NCBI GenBank assembly: GCA_004298675.1
Contig: SCRI01000069.1
Span: 1 to 50,232 of the forward strand
Length of the DNA: 50,232 nt
Direction: 5' to 3'
Origin: a bacterium
GTDB taxonomy: Bacteria > Vulcanimicrobiota > Vulcanimicrobiia > Vulcanimicrobiales > SCRA01
Positions 47,337-50,232 of this stretch are shown here, one piece after another (the stretch's first letter is position 1; every line of letters starts with the position of its first letter). Made by a program: the position numbers and the translations under genes. The notes beneath the pieces are model-generated. The model ran no database searches. It worked only from the letters and a program-made list of their open reading frames with translations, and was not told the DNA's origin.

Positions 47337-48737
47337 TCACACCTTGGCGACGGCGCTCACCAGCTTGACGACCGATTCCTTGGCATCACCGAAGAGCATC
47401 GAGCACTTCGGGTCGTAGAAGACGGGATTCTCAACACCGGCAAAGCCGGATCTCATGCTGCGCTTGAGCACGACGATCGCCTTGGCCTTATCGACGTCGA
47501 GGATCGGCATCCCGTAGATCGGGCTATCGCGTACAGTCCTTGCGGCGGGGTTGACGACGTCGTTCGCGCCGATCACCAACACGACGTCCGTGCGCGGGAA
47601 CTCCGGGTTGATCTGCTCCATCTCGTAGAGCTGGGTATAGGGAACGTTGGCCTCCGCCAGCAGCACGTTCATGTGACCGGGCATGCGCCCGGCCACTGGG
47701 TGAATCGCGTACTTGACGGCTACGCCGCGCTTCTCCAGCGCATCGGCCAACTCGCGCACGTTGTGCTGCGCCTGCGCCACCGCTAGCCCGTAGCCGGGGA
47801 CGACGATCACCTGACCCGCGTATGCCAGCATCGTGGCCACGTCTTCCACCGTGGTGGGGCGCACGCTCCCGCCGGCCGTCCCCGCGGCCGCCTGGCCGCC
47901 GCCGGCACCGACGCCGGCAAAGAGCACGTTGAGCAACGAGCGGTTCATGGCTTTACTCATCAGCTGCGTGAGCAGCGTGCCGGAGGCCCCTACCAAAGCA
48001 CCGCTGATGATGAGCACGTCGTTGCCGAGCACGAATCCCGTAAACGCCGCCGCTAGACCGGTAAACGAGTTCAGCAACGAGATCACGACCGGCATGTCGG
48101 CGCCGCCGATCGGCAGCACGATCAACAGCCCCAGCGCCAGCGCGCCCGCAACGAGCGCGTAGAGCGCCGGGTCGCCTCCTCCGAAGCCGACGATCAGCAC
48201 CGCCATCGTTGCGATGAAGAGCAGCACCAGCACGGAGAAGATTCGCATCCCGGGAAAGCCCACGGGGCGCCCCGACATGATCTCCTGGAGTTTGGAGAAT
48301 GCGATGATCGAGCCGGCGAAGCTCACCGAGCCGATGACGGTGCTCAGCACGACGGTCACCGAGACGTCCGGCGTGAGTATGACTCCGCCCCGCTCCGCCT
48401 GCAGAAAGTCCATCATCGAGACCAGCGCCGCGGCGCCGCCGCCCGCGCCGTTGAAGATCGCCACCATCTGCGGCATCGCCGTCATCTTGACCCGCCGCGC
48501 CCCGACGGCACCCAAGACCGCACCGACGACCACACCGACGGCGATGTCGCCCAGCGTGTGGATCGCTCCGGAGAACACCGTTGCGAGCAGCGCCAGCACC
48601 ATGCCAACCGCGGCGATCTGATTGCCTTGACGCGCTTGGCTGGGCGAGCTCAGCCATTTCAGGCCGAGGATGAAGCAGATACCGGTAACGAGATAGGTAA
48701 GCGTGATCCAGGGAGCAGCAGCGATCGTCTCGCTCAT
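47337..48737 (-). CDS. pntB: NAD(P) transhydrogenase beta subunit
   Basis: A 466-residue protein with about nine membrane helices and a C-terminal NADP(H)-binding domain III. Blocks: MPQMVAIFNGAGGGAAALVS, GGADMPVVISLLNSFTGLA, VIVVPGYGLAVAQAQHNV, HPVAGRMPGHMNVLLAEA and GANDVVNPAA. With the alpha subunits it couples proton entry to hydride transfer from NADH to NADP, supplying NADPH. The ATG overlaps the pntAB stop by four bases. The upstream open frame is not coding. Confidence 0.95.
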   Translation of the reverse strand: MSETIAAAPWITLTYLVTGICFILGLKWLSSPSQARQGNQIAAVGMVLALLATVFSGAIHTLGDIAVGVVVGAVLGAVGARRVKMTAMPQMVAIFNGAGGGAAALVSMMDFLQAERGGVILTPDVSVTVVLSTVIGSVSFAGSIIAFSKLQEIMSGRPVGFPGMRIFSVLVLLFIATMAVLIVGFGGGDPALYALVAGALALGLLIVLPIGGADMPVVISLLNSFTGLAAAFTGFVLGNDVLIISGALVGASGTLLTQLMSKAMNRSLLNVLFAGVGAGGGQAAAGTAGGSVRPTTVEDVATMLAYAGQVIVVPGYGLAVAQAQHNVRELADALEKRGVAVKYAIHPVAGRMPGHMNVLLAEANVPYTQLYEMEQINPEFPRTDVVLVIGANDVVNPAARTVRDSPIYGMPILDVDKAKAIVVLKRSMRSGFAGVENPVFYDPKCSMLFGDAKESVVKLVSAVAKV

Positions 48738-49021
48738 GACTGCGGCTTCTTCTTGAACATCTCGAGCATACGGTCCGTGACCAGGAATCCGCCGACCACG
48801 TTCACGGTCGCGAGCGTCACCGCCGCGATCGCGAGCACATGCTCGAGCGGGCCGTGGGCAACCCCTGCCACCAGCAACGCCCCGACCAGCACGATGCCGT
48901 GGATGGCGTTCGTGCCGGACATCAGCGGCGTATGCAGCAGCGTCGGCACCTTTGAGATGACCTCGAAGCCGACGAAGACGGCCAAGATGAAGACCGTCAG
49001 CTCCGATAATAGGTGAGCCAT
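48734..49021 (-). CDS. pntAB: NAD(P) transhydrogenase alpha subunit, membrane part
   Basis: A 95-residue protein with three membrane helices: FILAVFVGFEVISKVP, HTPLMSGTNAIHGIVLVGA and LATVNVVGGFLVTDRML. It is domain II of the split alpha subunit (PntAB), as in Rhodospirillum-type three-subunit enzymes. The start ATG shares one base with the pntAA stop (TGATG), and its stop overlaps the pntB start. A longer frame upstream lies inside pntAA and is rejected. Confidence 0.93.
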   Translation of the reverse strand: MAHLLSELTVFILAVFVGFEVISKVPTLLHTPLMSGTNAIHGIVLVGALLVAGVAHGPLEHVLAIAAVTLATVNVVGGFLVTDRMLEMFKKKPQS

Positions 49022-50193
49022 CACTTCCTCTCCGTCGTCTGAAGTAATGCCGCCGTCGCGGCATGCGTGATCGCGCGGTCGTGCGTAAGACACGTTCCAC
49101 GCACGACATCGTCCTCGAGATCGATGTTGATCGCACCCTCCTTCACGACCAGCGCCAACAGATTGGCAACGTTGCGTGCGTAGAGCTGACTTGCATGCGT
49201 CGGCACGCTGCTCGGCACGTTGAGCGGTGCGATCACGGTGACGCCGTGCCGCACGACGCTCTCCCCGGGTACCGCCCCCTCGCAATTTCCGCCGGCCTCC
49301 GCCGCGAGGTCTACCACCACCGCGCCCGGGCGCATCGCGGCCACCGTCGCGTCCGTGATCAGGATCGGGGCGCGCTTACCCGGCACCAGCGCCGTGGTCA
49401 CCACGACGTCGCTCTCACTCACGGCTTTAGCGACCAATGCGCGCTCCTGCTCTTCCTCCTCGTGCGTCAAGGCGCGCGCATATCCGCCCGCCGCCTCGGC
49501 GTCACGCGCCGGCAGCTCCAGCGCGAGAAACGTGGCGCCGAGGCTTTCGACTTGCTCTTTCACCACCGCGCGCGTGTCGAATGCGCTGACCACCGCGCCC
49601 AGACGGCGCGCCGTGGCGATCGCCTGCAGTCCTGCGACGCCCGCCCCCAGCACCAGCACGCGCGCCGGAGCGATCGTGCCTGCCGCCGTCATCAGCAGCG
49701 GAAAGAGCTTTGGCAACGCAGCTGCGGCGAGAATCACCGCTTTGTAACCCGCCACCGTGCTCATCGACGAGAGCGCGTCCATACTCTGCGCACGTGAGAT
49801 TCGCGGAATCAGCTCCATCGCCAACGTCGTCACGCCGCGTTCCGCCAACACGCGCGCACGCTGCGGATCCCCCAGCGGGTTGACGAATGCGACCAGCACG
49901 CTGCCGGGGCGCAGACGCGCAATCTCGTCGTCGCTGGGCCGCGCGACTTTGGTGACGACGTCGGCTTGCGCCCACAGCGCGGCGGTATCGTCGGCGATCT
50001 GCGCGCCCGCGGCGCGGTAGGCATCATCGGTGAATCCAGCCGCGGCGCCGGCGGAGGCCTCCACGTGTATGCGCGCGCCGAGCGCGGCAAGGCGTGAGAC
50101 CGTATCCGGAACGGCGGCAACACGGCGTTCGCCCTCCAGCGTCTCGCGCGGGACGGCAATCAGCAACCCATCCATGGCGCCGGGTTGGACCAA
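49021..50193 (-). CDS. pntAA: NAD(P) transhydrogenase alpha subunit, NAD-binding part
   Basis: A 390-residue (or 384-residue) soluble subunit, domain I. Blocks: IAVPRETLEGERRVAAVP, MELIPRISRAQSMDALSSM, the NAD turn VLGAGVAGLQAIATARRLGA, FDTRAVVKEQVESLGA and TTALVPGKRAPILI. It binds NAD(H) at the cytosolic face. The start is unresolved: TTG at 50193 has AGGAGG eleven bases upstream, while ATG at 50175 matches the family N-terminus but lacks a ribosome site. This is the first gene of pntAA-AB-B. Confidence 0.93.
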   Translation of the reverse strand: MVQPGAMDGLLIAVPRETLEGERRVAAVPDTVSRLAALGARIHVEASAGAAAGFTDDAYRAAGAQIADDTAALWAQADVVTKVARPSDDEIARLRPGSVLVAFVNPLGDPQRARVLAERGVTTLAMELIPRISRAQSMDALSSMSTVAGYKAVILAAAALPKLFPLLMTAAGTIAPARVLVLGAGVAGLQAIATARRLGAVVSAFDTRAVVKEQVESLGATFLALELPARDAEAAGGYARALTHEEEEQERALVAKAVSESDVVVTTALVPGKRAPILITDATVAAMRPGAVVVDLAAEAGGNCEGAVPGESVVRHGVTVIAPLNVPSSVPTHASQLYARNVANLLALVVKEGAINIDLEDDVVRGTCLTHDRAITHAATAALLQTTERK

Positions 50194-50197
50194 GGGA

Positions 50198-50216
50198 GGG
50201 GGAGCCTCCTTCCCCC
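50198..50216 (-). promoter_or_regulatory. Hairpin presenting the pntAA ribosome-binding site
   Basis: On the minus strand GGGGGA-AGGAGGC-TCCCCC forms a perfect six-pair stem with AGGAGG in the seven-base loop. It lies just upstream of the TTG at 50193. Placing the Shine-Dalgarno sequence in a loop may influence initiation of the transhydrogenase operon. There is no sign of a ligand-binding aptamer in what is visible. Confidence 0.4.
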
Positions 50217-50232
50217 GGGCGGGGATCTTCGA

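Noticed and set aside
1-50232. CRISPR arrays, insertion sequences, prophage genes or attachment sites.
   Set aside because: No regularly spaced repeats, transposase or integrase motifs, or tRNA-flanking direct repeats were seen on either strand.

Overview
The window is a gene-dense, high-GC bacterial chromosome segment carrying about 50 protein genes, one tRNA and no gene-free stretch longer than about 300 bases. I see no insertion sequence, prophage, CRISPR array, rRNA or plasmid function. The genes suggest an aerobic, heterotrophic, didermic-like bacterium: a Rieske/cytochrome b-c complex, SCO and cupredoxin proteins, a membrane transhydrogenase, exported redoxins and hydrolases, and amino-acid uptake and catabolism. 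Many starts are GTG or TTG, and four-base ATGA/GTGA overlaps are very frequent. Without a 16S gene the lineage cannot be fixed. An uncultured phylum such as Eremiobacterota/Vulcanimicrobiota, or Dormibacterota, is only a guess from gene style.

Layout, left to right. 1-2.7 kb: the tail of ClpB, an EamA transporter, metF and an exported Cu-A-type cupredoxin. 2.8-8.9 kb (minus): a MASE1-PAS-GGDEF-EAL protein and a coupled trio (GH125 mannosidase, YeiH-like transporter, threonine dehydratase-like enzyme). 8.9-10.2 kb: a divergent NRAMP-family gene with a clear -10 and a metalloregulator-like dyad. 10.3-14.7 kb (minus): an RpiR regulator, an M20 amidase and an amino-acid ABC transporter. 14.8-16.4 kb: LOG protein and threonine aldolase. 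16.4-18.6 kb (minus): Rieske protein and a cytochrome b-cytochrome c fusion. 18.7-21.2 kb: two EamA transporters around a TlpA-like redoxin, followed by a terminator and tRNA-Gly(CCC).

21.5-24.5 kb holds small membrane and copper proteins (DUF1453-like, SCO, type-1 cupredoxin lipoprotein) and an ECF sigma/anti-sigma pair. From 33.4 down to 24.5 kb a long minus-strand run carries a small SH3-like protein, an Asp-nucleophile hydrolase, IclR, Ppx, PhoB, PhoR, a TSUP transporter, a 73-residue lone histidine-kinase DHp domain, Tdh and Kbl. A class I aldolase lies divergent to this run. From 42.9 down to 34.5 kb another minus-strand run encodes an AttEFGH-like ABC system (ATPase, double-FtsX permease, exported AttH/CrtC-like lipocalin), two zinc dehydrogenases, a P1 peptidase and a solute-binding protein. 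43-46.8 kb has a ferredoxin, MarC, a SIMPL protein and a membrane-tethered zinc-finger Clp ATPase. The window ends with a TlpA redoxin and pntAA-pntAB-pntB.

Themes: threonine and glycine/one-carbon metabolism (three different threonine-degrading routes plus MetF), copper and respiratory electron transfer, phosphate/polyphosphate control, and protein quality control. The most unusual items are the membrane-tethered Clp ATPase coupled to a SIMPL protein, the lone DHp protein coupled to a TSUP transporter, the AttEFGH-like operon, the cytochrome b whose Qo motif reads PAWY, and a divergent NRAMP gene under a dyad-overlapped promoter.
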